A stretch of 15,843 nucleotides of DNA from Alphaproteobacteria bacterium (GCA_009694165.1 SHVP01000056.1:1-15843), one strand, 5' to 3'; counted from the stretch's first letter, positions 7,002 to 14,307 are shown. Notes: generated from the letters alone by a model not told the origin. Numbers and translations are program-made.

Positions 7002-8225
7002 TCAGAAACAAACCAAATCCCGCGACAACGGCCGCAGCTGGCGGCAGCCGTCAGCAGTCACCAGTACTGAGTCCTCGAGGTGAAAGGCCCCAAGGGTGAG
7101 ATCGCGATAGAAGACTTCGGTATTCACGACCATGCCGGCCTCGAGAACAAAGCCCTTTTCCAGGCTGTCCGCCTCCGGGAATTCGAACACGTCGAGGCCC
7201 AGGCCATGCGTGGTGACCGACACCAGATCGCGGCGCAGACCGCAACCCGCGATCGTATCGCGCACGAGACCGCGCAGATCCTGAGCGTGAACGCCCGGCC
7301 TGATCCTGTCCTCGACCGCCTCCAGCGCCTTGACCGCCGATTGGTAACGGTGACGCTGCTCCTTGCTCGGCTCGCCGACCACGGCGGTGCGCGCCAGATC
7401 CATGTGATAACCGCGATAGGTTCCGAGGCAGTCGAGCACGACCGCGCCGCCGGGCGTCAGCGTGCGATCGTCGTCGCTGGGCAGGCTGAAGTTGGCGCCG
7501 TCTCCCGCGCCAAACATCATGCCACGGTCACCGAGATGCCGGGCGTCCGACTCGACGAGATGGCGACGGTAGATCTGCGTCAGGTCGCGCTCGCGCATAC
7601 CGGCATGCGCACCAGCGATCACCTTTTCGAGCGCCGTCGCGTTGATATCGGCGCCGCGAGTCATCAATTCGATTTCCGGTCTGGTCTTCACCATCCGAAT
7701 GAGCCGCATGAGTTGCAACGCGTCGGCGACGCCCTTGGCGGCAAGCGAGCGATCCTCGATGGCACGGGCGAGACGCATGTCGTCGGCGCCCAGGCGGGCG
7801 TCGCTCAGCCGGAGGTCGCGCAGGGCTTGCCCCAAAGCCGCAAAGAAACTGTCCTGTTGCCGCGGCCGCAGGCGGTCGCGCAGACGCTTCAGCTCGCGGC
7901 GCAGATCGGTGCTGAGATTGGCTTCGAGCGTGTGGCCCATGAACAGCCCGACCGAGCTCCACGGGTTGCCGAACGAGTACAGTTCCTCAATCCAGGTGCG
8001 CGACTCGACGAGATAGGGCAGATCGAACTCCGGCAGGATCAGTGCGGCCGGCATCTCGGCGCGCGTCGGCAGCACGACGGCCGTGGTAAAATCCTCGAAC
8101 TGCCCCTGCATGAACTCGGAGACAAAACCCGCCGCGTATTGAACGTTCCGCTGCGTGGTCAGGATGACGGCATCGAGCCCTGCTGCGCGGAGCTTCGCGC
8201 GCGCCCGTTCGAGATTGATCAGCAT
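7002..8225 (-). CDS. M24 family metallopeptidase / creatinase-like (Xaa-Pro peptidase type)
   Basis: 407 residues, in the usual size range. The N-terminal creatinase-like domain spans about 1-165, and the pita-bread catalytic domain about 170-400. The five metal ligands are all visible: Asp265 (VVLDC), Asp276 (YHMDLART), His340 (TTHGLGL), Glu370 (NTEVF) and Glu384 (HLEDS). It should therefore be a catalytically competent dinuclear metallohydrolase cutting Xaa-Pro or other amide bonds, or a creatinase-type C-N hydrolase. The two types cannot be separated here. It is the first gene of the leftward operon, followed 15 bases later by the FAH gene. AGGAG lies only two bases before the ATG, a short spacing that may lower translation. 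Its lead position suggests it makes the first intracellular cut in the compound caught by the binding proteins; that is inference. Confidence 0.9.
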   Translation of the reverse strand: MLINLERARAKLRAAGLDAVILTTQRNVQYAAGFVSEFMQGQFEDFTTAVVLPTRAEMPAALILPEFDLPYLVESRTWIEELYSFGNPWSSVGLFMGHTLEANLSTDLRRELKRLRDRLRPRQQDSFFAALGQALRDLRLSDARLGADDMRLARAIEDRSLAAKGVADALQLMRLIRMVKTRPEIELMTRGADINATALEKVIAGAHAGMRERDLTQIYRRHLVESDARHLGDRGMMFGAGDGANFSLPSDDDRTLTPGGAVVLDCLGTYRGYHMDLARTAVVGEPSKEQRHRYQSAVKALEAVEDRIRPGVHAQDLRGLVRDTIAGCGLRRDLVSVTTHGLGLDVFEFPEADSLEKGFVLEAGMVVNTEVFYRDLTLGAFHLEDSVLVTADGCRQLRPLSRDLVCF

Positions 8226-8321
8226 GGCTCCTACCCGGTTATCGATGAGGGCGGTAAGCTAGCGGACCCCCCCACGCGACACAACATGGCCAGCCTTGTC
8301 CCCTCGGATAATCTCGGCTAC

Positions 8322-8391
8322 CACAATCGCCGGGCTCGCGGTCGCCCGCAGGTCAGCCGCGGCGGACCTGCGGGCGGGCGGCACAATCGCC
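8322..8391. repeat. 10-bp direct repeat CACAATCGCC flanking a hairpin in the divergent region
   Basis: CACAATCGCC occurs at 8322-8331 and again at 8382-8391, exactly 60 bases apart, on either side of a 12-bp inverted repeat. Direct repeats placed symmetrically in a divergent promoter region can be paired regulator sites, but no regulator gene is in the window. Confidence 0.4.
8343..8376. promoter_or_regulatory. 12-bp perfect inverted repeat, possible operator or leader hairpin
   Basis: CGCCCGCAGGTC (8343-8354) and GACCTGCGGGCG (8365-8376) are perfect complements around a 10-base loop. The element ends 28 bases before the ATG of the CMD-fold gene and lies between the two divergent operons. 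It could be an operator or an RNA hairpin in the leader of the rightward transcript. There is no T run, so it is not an ordinary terminator. Confidence 0.5.
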
Positions 8392-8404
8392 ACGGGAGGT
8401 TCGC

Positions 8405-9046
8405 ATGACGGTTAAAGCGAGCGAGGTGTTAGCGGCGGTCGAACGCAAACGCGGCTACTTGCTCACCTATCACAAGATGATCGGATCCGCCGATCCAGAG
8501 CTGCTGGTGGCCTACGACAATTTCTATGAAAACCTCACGCTGAAGCCGCGCGCCTTTACCGCGCAGCAACGAGAATTGGTGTGGGCCGCCCTGCAGGTCG
8601 CCGCCGACGAAGAGCACGGCCATATCCACATGCGGCGCGCGGTCAAGGCCGGACTGACGCTCGGAATCATCGCCGACGCCGTGGCGCTGGCCGGCGCCGC
8701 CGAAGCGCATCGTGCCCTGTGGTTCGGCTATCACCATTGGAATGAATGGGTCTCCACCGACGCCGCGACCGAGCGGTATCTCAAGATCTGCGAGGCGGCC
8801 CGCGGCGAGATCGAACCGGCGCTGGCCGAGATCGTCCTCGCCACCTGCCACGGTGCGCGGCGCACCTATGACGCGATGCGCATTCATCTCCGCCGCGCCT
8901 TCCCGGCGGGTGCCACCGTGCGCCAGATGGCGGAGGCGCTGTCCTACATGTTGCTCCCCTGCGGCGGGCCCACCCTGATCGATGCGGTCGAGATTTGGGA
9001 ACAGGAAGCCAAGGGCGGGCGTTGTCCCTCCCCCTACGGCAGCTAG
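8405..9046 (+). CDS. Carboxymuconolactone decarboxylase (CMD)-fold protein with two CMD repeats, no CxxC
   Basis: 213 residues with two CMD/AhpD-like repeats. Repeat 1 lies at about 55-100 (RELVWAALQVAADEE, then IHMRRAVKAGLT with His75). Repeat 2 lies at about 137-195 (IHLRRAFPAGATVRQMAEAL with His161). The cysteine pair of AhpD-type peroxidase members is missing: the matching positions are Glu69/Gly72 and Tyr155/Met158. That points away from a peroxidase and towards decarboxylase or unknown activity, since true carboxymuconolactone decarboxylases also lack the pair. GGGAGG six bases before the ATG is a good ribosome site. It is the first gene of the rightward operon, sharing a divergent control region with the M24 gene. 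It may decarboxylate a ring-cleavage-type acid; the substrate is unknown. Confidence 0.85.
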   Translation: MTVKASEVLAAVERKRGYLLTYHKMIGSADPELLVAYDNFYENLTLKPRAFTAQQRELVWAALQVAADEEHGHIHMRRAVKAGLTLGIIADAVALAGAAEAHRALWFGYHHWNEWVSTDAATERYLKICEAARGEIEPALAEIVLATCHGARRTYDAMRIHLRRAFPAGATVRQMAEALSYMLLPCGGPTLIDAVEIWEQEAKGGRCPSPYGS

Positions 9047-9140
9047 TGGCCTGGCCGCGACCCGGCACAGGTCTTGGGGCGCGATGAACTGATCGGCGCA
9101 AGCGCCTGATTCTCCTGCTCGATTGGGCTATGGTAGGCGC

Positions 9141-10573
9141 ATGAATGCGGACTACGACGTCATTGTGGTCGGCGCCGGGACGGCCGGCATACCCGCCGCG
9201 GTCACCGCGGCCGACCGCGGCGCTCGTGCTGCTGATCGATCAGGCCGACGACATCGGCGGCGCGCTCCATGTTTCCGCCAGACAGATGAGCGCGGCCGGC
9301 ACCCAGCTCCAGCAGTGGCGCGGCATCGCCGACACGCCGCGGCAACACTTCGAGGATGCGGTGCGCATCAGCAAGCGCACCGGCGACCCGCGCCTGCTGA
9401 ACATCGCCGCCGATACCATTGACTGGCTGATGGCGGACGGCTTCGAGATGGCGCCGGAATGTCCAAAGATTTTCTACGGACACGAGGCCTACAGCGTCGC
9501 CCGCACCTATTGGGGCGTGAACGGCGGCCGCTCCATCCTCAAGATCTTGCGCAAACAGCTCAACCGTCGCCTGTTCAAAGGCGATCGCCTGACGCTGTCC
9601 CTCAACACCGCGCTGATCGGCTTGCTCCAGGCGGAGCCCGGCCAGCCGGTGCACGGCATCCGGGTCCGCGATGCCACCGGCGCGGACCGCGACATCCACG
9701 GCAAGAACGTGGTCCTCACTACCGGCGGCTACGGCGCCAATCCACGGCTGTTTCACTAGTTCACCAACGGTGCGCCGCTGTTCTCGGCGACGATGCCGAT
9801 GTCGACCGGAGCCGGTATCCTGCTCGGCGCGCGCGCCGGCGGCTATGTCCGCAACGCCGACAAGTTCCTGCCCACGTTCGGCGGCATTGAGATCAAGGAC
9901 GAGCCAGGGCGCGTCGATTTCTACGACATGCCTAACCTCACCCCGCAAACGCGCCCGCCGTGGGAGATCTACGTCAATCTGCACGGCCAGCGCTTTGTCG
10001 TCGAGGACCATCCCAGCGCCGATGCCCGTGAGAACGCGTTAACGGCCCAGCCCGAGTTGACGTTCTGGATCGTCTATGACGACCGCGCGCGCCGAGACCG
10101 CACCCCTCGTAGGCCTCGACGGTTTCGTCGGCCGCTCAAAATGGACGGCGGAGCGGCTCGGCCAGGCCTTCCACGATCACCCGAGTTTTCAGATGGCGGA
10201 CTCGCTGCCCAACCTCGCCGCCAAATGTGGCCTCAGCGCCAATGCGCTGATGGCAACGGTGTCCGACTACAACGATGCCTGCGCCACCGGACAGGATCCG
10301 CTCGGCCGCAAGTACCTTCCGGCACCGATCGCCAAGCCGCCATTCCGCGCCATCAAGGTCCACGGCATCGTGCTGAAGACCGCTAGCGGTCTTGCCGTCA
10401 ACACCGACCTGCAGGTCATTCGCCCGGACAAATCGCCGATCGGCAACCTGTATGCGGCCGGCGAGGCAATCGGCGGGTCGACGCTGTCGGGACGTTCGTT
10501 CGTCGGCGGCATGAGTGTGACTCCGGCCATGGGTTTCGGCCGGCTTCTCCGCCGCCATCTCCTGCAGTGGTAG
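9141..10573 (+). pseudogene. Broken FAD-dependent dehydrogenase (fumarate reductase/succinate dehydrogenase flavoprotein family)
   Basis: The N-terminus has the FAD dinucleotide fold VIVVGAGTAGIPAA, and the C-terminus has GNLYAAGEAIGG with a GR-containing tail, both typical of soluble flavoproteins such as 3-ketosteroid dehydrogenase or tricarballylate dehydrogenase. Three lesions interrupt it. A frameshift near 9219-9225 would be mended by one extra GC (GGCGCTC to GGCGCGCTC, giving DRGALVLLID). An in-frame TAG lies at 9757-9759 between LFH and FTNGAP. A second frameshift in CGCGCGCGCC at 10084-10093 would also be mended by one extra GC (giving DDRARAETAPLV). Restoring four bases makes 1437 bp, or 478 residues, a normal family length. 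Homology-like sequence continues without loss across all breaks, so the decay is recent or the lesions are sequence errors. It sits 94 bp after the CMD-fold gene and touches the GNAT gene. Confidence 0.85.
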
Positions 10574-10617
10574 CGGCGAACCGCGCCCGCCGGATCCGGC
10601 GTACTGCCGGCGGCTCG

Positions 10618-11091
10618 GTGTCGATCCGCGCCTATCAGCCGGCCCGCGACCACGCGGCGATCCGCCGCTGCGTCGGCGCATTACAGGATTTTGAACGCCG
10701 TCTCGAGGCGTCGTTGCCGGACGGCGGGTCGATCGCCGAACGATATGCCGACTTCATCATCGATCGCTGGGCGGCGTCGCGCGGCCAAATTTTTGTCGCC
10801 GCAACAGGCGCCAAGATTGTCGGATTCGTCTGCGTGCTGAACGGGGTCCAACCGGACGAGCCGGATGAGGACCCTCGCGAATACGCCTACGTCACTGACC
10901 TGTTTGTGCTCCCCGGCCTTAGGCGTCAGGGCTTGGCCCGGCGCCTGATGGAACGCGCGATGATCTGCGCGCGCGACGAAGGAATGGCGATTGTGCGAGT
11001 CGGGGTATTGGCCAAGAATCGCGTCGGGCGGGGCCTCTATCGGCGATTGGGTTTCGCCGAATATCAGGTTCAATTGGTGAAACGGCTTTGA
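10618..11091 (+). CDS. GNAT family N-acetyltransferase
   Basis: About 157 residues from GTG at 10618, normal for a single GNAT domain that transfers an acyl group from CoA to an amine. The acetyl-CoA-binding core is clear: YVTDLFVLPGLRRQGLARRLM with the R-x-x-G-x-A loop, then a C-terminal NRVGRGLYRRLGF block with the usual Asn, Tyr and Gly-Phe. The open frame extends to another GTG at 10567, overlapping the stop of the flavoprotein pseudogene. The extra 17 residues are Arg/Ala-rich and unlike a GNAT start, so the later start is preferred, though neither has a strong ribosome site. It lies in the rightward operon, 60 bp before the hydrolase. It could acetylate the substrate, a toxic intermediate or something unrelated. 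Confidence 0.82.
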   Translation: MSIRAYQPARDHAAIRRCVGALQDFERRLEASLPDGGSIAERYADFIIDRWAASRGQIFVAATGAKIVGFVCVLNGVQPDEPDEDPREYAYVTDLFVLPGLRRQGLARRLMERAMICARDEGMAIVRVGVLAKNRVGRGLYRRLGFAEYQVQLVKRL

Positions 11092-11151
11092 TCGGTAAGG
11101 CGGCCCGGTTAATAGTGACGCATCGCCACGGAAAACGGCAGTGAGAGCGAA

Positions 11152-11997
11152 ATGACCCAAATACGAATCGACCGCGGCTTTGTCGAGGTGACCGAAGGCC
11201 AGATTCACTACCGCACCTGTGGCCCCGACAACGGCCCGGTGCTGGTGATGGTACACGGCTCGCCGGGCGGCTCCCGCGCACTCCTGCCGCTGATGCGCGA
11301 ACTCGGCAAGACGTTCAAGATTTATGCGCCTGACACGCTCGGCAATGCGGACTCTTCGCCCGGCGTCGAGAGTCCGATCACCATCCCCTATCTGGCCGAC
11401 GGCATGCTGCGCGCGATGAGCGCGCTTGGCCTCAAGGATTTCTATCTGTACGGGACGCACACCGGCGGCAACATCGGAATCGAGGCGGCGATCGCCCAGC
11501 CGCAGCGCATCAAACGCTTCGTCATCGACGGCGTCGGGCTGTACAGCGACGAAGAGAAGAAGGCGATGCTCGCCAACCACGCCCCCGAGATCAAACCCGA
11601 TCTCGAGGGCCGCCAACTCAACTGGGCCTGGCATTTCGTCCGCGACGGGGCGATCTTCTGGCCGTGGTGGCGGCGCGAGGCCGAGCGGGTGCGCAAGGGC
11701 CTCGGGCTCCCTTCGGCTGACTCCCTTCACGAATCCGTACTCGACGTGCTCAAAGCGATCAAGACCTATCACCTCGCCTATCGCGCGGCGCTCGGCTACG
11801 ACAAGCGCTCGCGCATGCCGCTGGTAAAGGTGCCAACGCTGGTGGCCTGCGGCGAAACCGACATGCTGCGGCCCTATACCGAGGAAGCGGCCAAGCTCAT
11901 CCCCGGCGCCAAACACGCCTTTACGGCCGACCTGCGCACCCCCGAGGGCATCGCCGCCACCTGCCGCGTCTACGCCGATTTCCTCCTCGGACGCTAA
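11152..11997 (+). CDS. Alpha/beta-hydrolase-fold protein with GTHTG nucleophile elbow
   Basis: 281 residues, the normal size for one alpha/beta-hydrolase domain. HGSPGG (35-40) is the oxyanion-hole turn. The elbow after strand 5 is YGTHTGG (100-106), placing His103 at the nucleophile position where Ser, Asp or Cys is normal. An acid (Asp237 in GETDML) and a histidine (His255 in AKHAF) stand near the canonical triad places. The cap signature Trp158-x-Trp160, Arg164-Asp165, Phe169, Pro171-Trp172, and a later YRAA motif (210-213), recur in both domains of the protein at 140-1807, so they form one subfamily. The ribosome site is weak (GAGAG about six bases before ATG). It is followed 154 bp later by a solute-binding gene. 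The enzyme may use unusual chemistry or bind without hydrolysis. A standard esterase or C-C hydrolase role should not be assumed. Confidence 0.9.
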   Translation: MTQIRIDRGFVEVTEGQIHYRTCGPDNGPVLVMVHGSPGGSRALLPLMRELGKTFKIYAPDTLGNADSSPGVESPITIPYLADGMLRAMSALGLKDFYLYGTHTGGNIGIEAAIAQPQRIKRFVIDGVGLYSDEEKKAMLANHAPEIKPDLEGRQLNWAWHFVRDGAIFWPWWRREAERVRKGLGLPSADSLHESVLDVLKAIKTYHLAYRAALGYDKRSRMPLVKVPTLVACGETDMLRPYTEEAAKLIPGAKHAFTADLRTPEGIAATCRVYADFLLGR

Positions 11998-12151
11998 ACG
12001 ACGGCCGGCGCTCGCTGGCCTGCGGACCGGCAGCCAAGGGCTGCACTTCTCCCCTGCACGCAGGGCTCGGATCCGGTAGAATTGGCCGACGGCACCCGGG
12101 CCACCATCCGGTCCCGCGCGCCTGCAACGGTCATCAAGGGAGGACGCGACG

Positions 12152-13717
12152 ATGACGAGAACCCATCGAATTTCGAGCTGGCGGCGCGCGGCGCTCGCTG
12201 GCGCCACGGCACTGAGTACGTTGTTCGTTGCCGGTGCGGCCTCCGCCCAGTCGGGCCCGGCCGACACGCTGCGCATCGCAGTCAAGTCCTTGCCGCCCGG
12301 CTTCGGACGTGCCGACCAGGGCACGGCCTCGCCGACCGTCTATGCGACGTGGCCCATCTACGACTCGCTCACCAAGGTGAACATGAAATCCGAGGTCGAG
12401 CCCTGGCTCGCCCTGAGCTGGAAGAACGTCGACAAGACAAACTGGGAGGTAAAGCTTCGCCCCAACGTCAAGTTTCAAAACGGCGAGGCGATGACCGCCC
12501 AGGCGGTGGCCGACTGGTTCAACTATCTGATGACCGACGCTGGTGTCGGCACCGTCGCCGGGACCAACCTGCGCCAATTGCTGCGCATGGATCACGTCGA
12601 CGTCGTCGACGACAGCACCATCAGGGTGGTCAGCAAGACGCCGCAACCGATCATGCCCAACATGCTGTCGCAGGCGTTTGTTCCCTCGGTCAAAAACTTG
12701 AAGGAAGTGGGCGTCGAGACCTTCGCGCGGGCGCCGGTTGGCACCGGACCCTACCGGGCAACCGCCTATAAGGGCGGTGAAATCGAGTACGTGGCGTTCG
12801 AAAGCTCGTGGCGGGCGCCGAAGATCAAGAACCTACGCGTCGTTGCCCTCGAAGAAGCCGCCACCCGCGTCCAGGCGATCCTGTCGAACCAGGTCGACCT
12901 CGCGCAGAACGTGTCGATGGACGCCGTGCAGATGCTCGAATCGGCCGGTAACGTAGCCGACTTCGCGCTGCGCCCCTCGGTGATGGGCTGGCGCCTGTTC
13001 AGTGTGTCGCGGGATACACCGTTCAAGGACAAGCGTGTCCGCCAGGCGGCCAACTTCGCCCTCGACCGCGAGTCTATGAACAAAAACCTGCTGCTCGGCC
13101 GCAGCGCCGGGGCGAGCCAGTGCGCCACCACCTTCACCAACGGGTACAACCCGAGCGCACCGGCTTACACCCACGATCCGAAAAAGGCGAAAGATCTGCT
13201 GACGGCCGCCGGTTACGGCAACGGCTTCGACACGGTGATCGAAGTCCTGCCTGAATCGTTCCCGGCGGACGGCGCCATCTACCAAAAGGCGGCCCAGGAC
13301 ATGACCGCGGTCGGCATCCGTGTCGAATTGCGGCAGATTACCTTCGCCGACTGGCTGAAGAAGTGGTTCGTTCCTGCTGGCTCGACGACGCTCGGCTTCG
13401 TCGGCGGCGGCTTCCAGAACGAGTGTCACAACGACCAGATGGACGCCATCGGCGCGTTCCGCAACATTTCCTGCCGCCTTACTCCGGCCCATCACTGCGA
13501 TGAAGAGGAGAACAAGTTGCTGGATGCCGCCGACACCGAGTTCGATCCGGCGAAGCGAACCAAGATCCTGCAGGACCTGCTGGCCAAGAACTCGGAAAAC
13601 GCGCCCATGGTGTTCATGGTCGAACTCCGCGACGTGACCGGCGTCAACAAGCGGGTGCAAAACTTCAAGAACGAGATCCAGCGCTGGAACGTGGATCAGA
13701 TCACCTTCAAGAACTAG
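12152..13717 (+). CDS. ABC transporter periplasmic solute-binding protein, family 5 (DppA/OppA type)
   Basis: 521 residues, standard length. The signal peptide has basic residues (MTRTHRISSWRR), a hydrophobic stretch at about 13-28 and an ASA-Q cleavage site at 32/33. Two arginines precede the hydrophobic core, but the rest of the Tat consensus is weak, so Sec export is more likely. The family block WEVKLRPNVKFQNGEAMTAQ spans 98-117. Later segments (KDKRVRQAANFALDR, then a C-terminal lobe) follow the usual SBP_bac_5 order. It captures a peptide-like or other small organic ligand. GGGAGG stands eight bases before the ATG. It is the last gene of the rightward run and ends at a strong terminator. 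It lacks the insertion seen in the protein at 3127-5046, so the two may bind different ligands. No transporter membrane genes are nearby. Confidence 0.94.
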   Translation: MTRTHRISSWRRAALAGATALSTLFVAGAASAQSGPADTLRIAVKSLPPGFGRADQGTASPTVYATWPIYDSLTKVNMKSEVEPWLALSWKNVDKTNWEVKLRPNVKFQNGEAMTAQAVADWFNYLMTDAGVGTVAGTNLRQLLRMDHVDVVDDSTIRVVSKTPQPIMPNMLSQAFVPSVKNLKEVGVETFARAPVGTGPYRATAYKGGEIEYVAFESSWRAPKIKNLRVVALEEAATRVQAILSNQVDLAQNVSMDAVQMLESAGNVADFALRPSVMGWRLFSVSRDTPFKDKRVRQAANFALDRESMNKNLLLGRSAGASQCATTFTNGYNPSAPAYTHDPKKAKDLLTAAGYGNGFDTVIEVLPESFPADGAIYQKAAQDMTAVGIRVELRQITFADWLKKWFVPAGSTTLGFVGGGFQNECHNDQMDAIGAFRNISCRLTPAHHCDEEENKLLDAADTEFDPAKRTKILQDLLAKNSENAPMVFMVELRDVTGVNKRVQNFKNEIQRWNVDQITFKN

Positions 13718-13740
13718 CCGGACCTTCCGGTCGGATTCGC

Positions 13741-13770
13741 GGGCGGCACTCCGGTGCCGCCCTTTTTTTT
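13741..13770 (+). terminator. Strong Rho-independent terminator after the second solute-binding gene
   Basis: A 9-bp perfect stem (GGGCGGCAC at 13741-13749, GTGCCGCCC at 13754-13762) with a TCCG tetraloop is followed by eight T (13763-13770). It closes the rightward operon. It lies 24 bases after the stop codon. Confidence 0.95.
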
Positions 13771-13820
13771 GACCGCAAGCGCCGCTCGGTCGGGCGCGTG
13801 GTCTTCGCGTAACGGGCGGC

Positions 13821-14117
13821 TCAGCCGATCCGCGCGGCCACCGCCGCTGCTTCGGCATCGTCGCGCTCGGCGGTCAGCACCGCCTCGACGTCGACAATCT
13901 GACGCATCGAGCCGGCGATCCTGGCCGCCTCGGCATAGGCCAGGCCTTCGATCTCGATCTGAACGCTAAGCCGATCGCCCCGCCGCATCAGGACGAATTC
14001 GCGCGGCACCAGACCGCGCTTGGCAAACGGTTGCAACAGACGTGACGCCACGTCGGGGCTGGCATGGGCCTCGACGGCGAAACGGATCGCGGTGGACGGG
14101 TGACTAGGGACGGACAT
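13821..14117 (-). CDS. Small ACT-domain protein resembling the acetolactate synthase small subunit (IlvM-like)
   Basis: 98 residues. The start at 14117 is supported by AAGGA eight bases upstream; the open frame runs further upstream, but that part has Pro/Arg/Cys-rich sequence unlike a protein. The chain fits one beta-alpha-beta-beta-alpha-beta ACT unit: AIRFAVEAH (strand), a helix around RLLQPFAKRG, FVLMRRGDRLSVQIEIE (strands), a helix AEAARIAGSM, then IVDVEAVL. The pattern matches IlvM, the regulatory subunit that activates acetolactate synthase and binds branched-chain amino acids. No large-subunit gene is in the window, so the partner is elsewhere or the protein has another amino-acid-sensing role. 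It lies 190 bp downstream of the acyl-CoA ligase on the same strand. Confidence 0.68.
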   Translation of the reverse strand: MSVPSHPSTAIRFAVEAHASPDVASRLLQPFAKRGLVPREFVLMRRGDRLSVQIEIEGLAYAEAARIAGSMRQIVDVEAVLTAERDDAEAAAVAARIG

Positions 14118-14121
14118 TGAA

Positions 14122-14261
14122 CGAATCCTTTTGAGCAAACGATCTTGGTGCGGCGGCGGTAGCCCGGCACTTCGCAAAGGCCAGGCTGGTAACGCCGACA
14201 CTAACGGCGGTCCGGCGCACTCGCGTGGCCGGGGCCGTAAGTCGCTGCAGGAAAGGATTCG
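14122..14261. repeat. Dispersed 10-bp inverted repeat between ACT-domain and ligase genes
   Basis: CGAATCCTTT (14122-14131) and its complement AAAGGATTCG (14252-14261) lie 120 bases apart in the 190-bp gap. The first copy includes the ribosome site of the ACT-domain gene, so pairing in the transcript could hide it. This may be chance; nothing else was recognised in this gap. Confidence 0.25.
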
Positions 14262-14307
14262 AACGCATGGCGCGCGGAATGTCGGCGGACCGCGCCCCGA
14301 AGTCAAG

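Noticed and set aside
7080..8408. 442-residue plus-strand open frame opposite the M24 gene
   Set aside because: It is an antisense shadow in high-GC DNA: the minus strand has all five M24 metal ligands, while this frame has Arg/Gln/Ala-rich sequence with no recognisable motif.
9793..10386. Separate 197-residue gene within the flavoprotein region
   Set aside because: Its sequence joins the frames before and after as one flavoprotein interrupted by a stop and a frameshift; its own C-terminus is out-of-frame Arg/Pro-rich sequence.
12051..12065. Small hairpin CCCTG/CAGGG between the hydrolase and the second solute-binding gene
   Set aside because: The stem is only 5 bp with no T run, so neither a terminator nor a riboswitch can be supported.
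10681..12324. 547-residue minus-strand open frame
   Set aside because: It runs opposite the GNAT and hydrolase genes and into the second solute-binding gene, all of which show clear family motifs; the frame itself has none.
14252..14266. GTTCGAATCC-like T-loop sequence on the minus strand, suggesting a tRNA
   Set aside because: The flanking bases do not form a T stem, and no acceptor, D or anticodon arm could be found around it.
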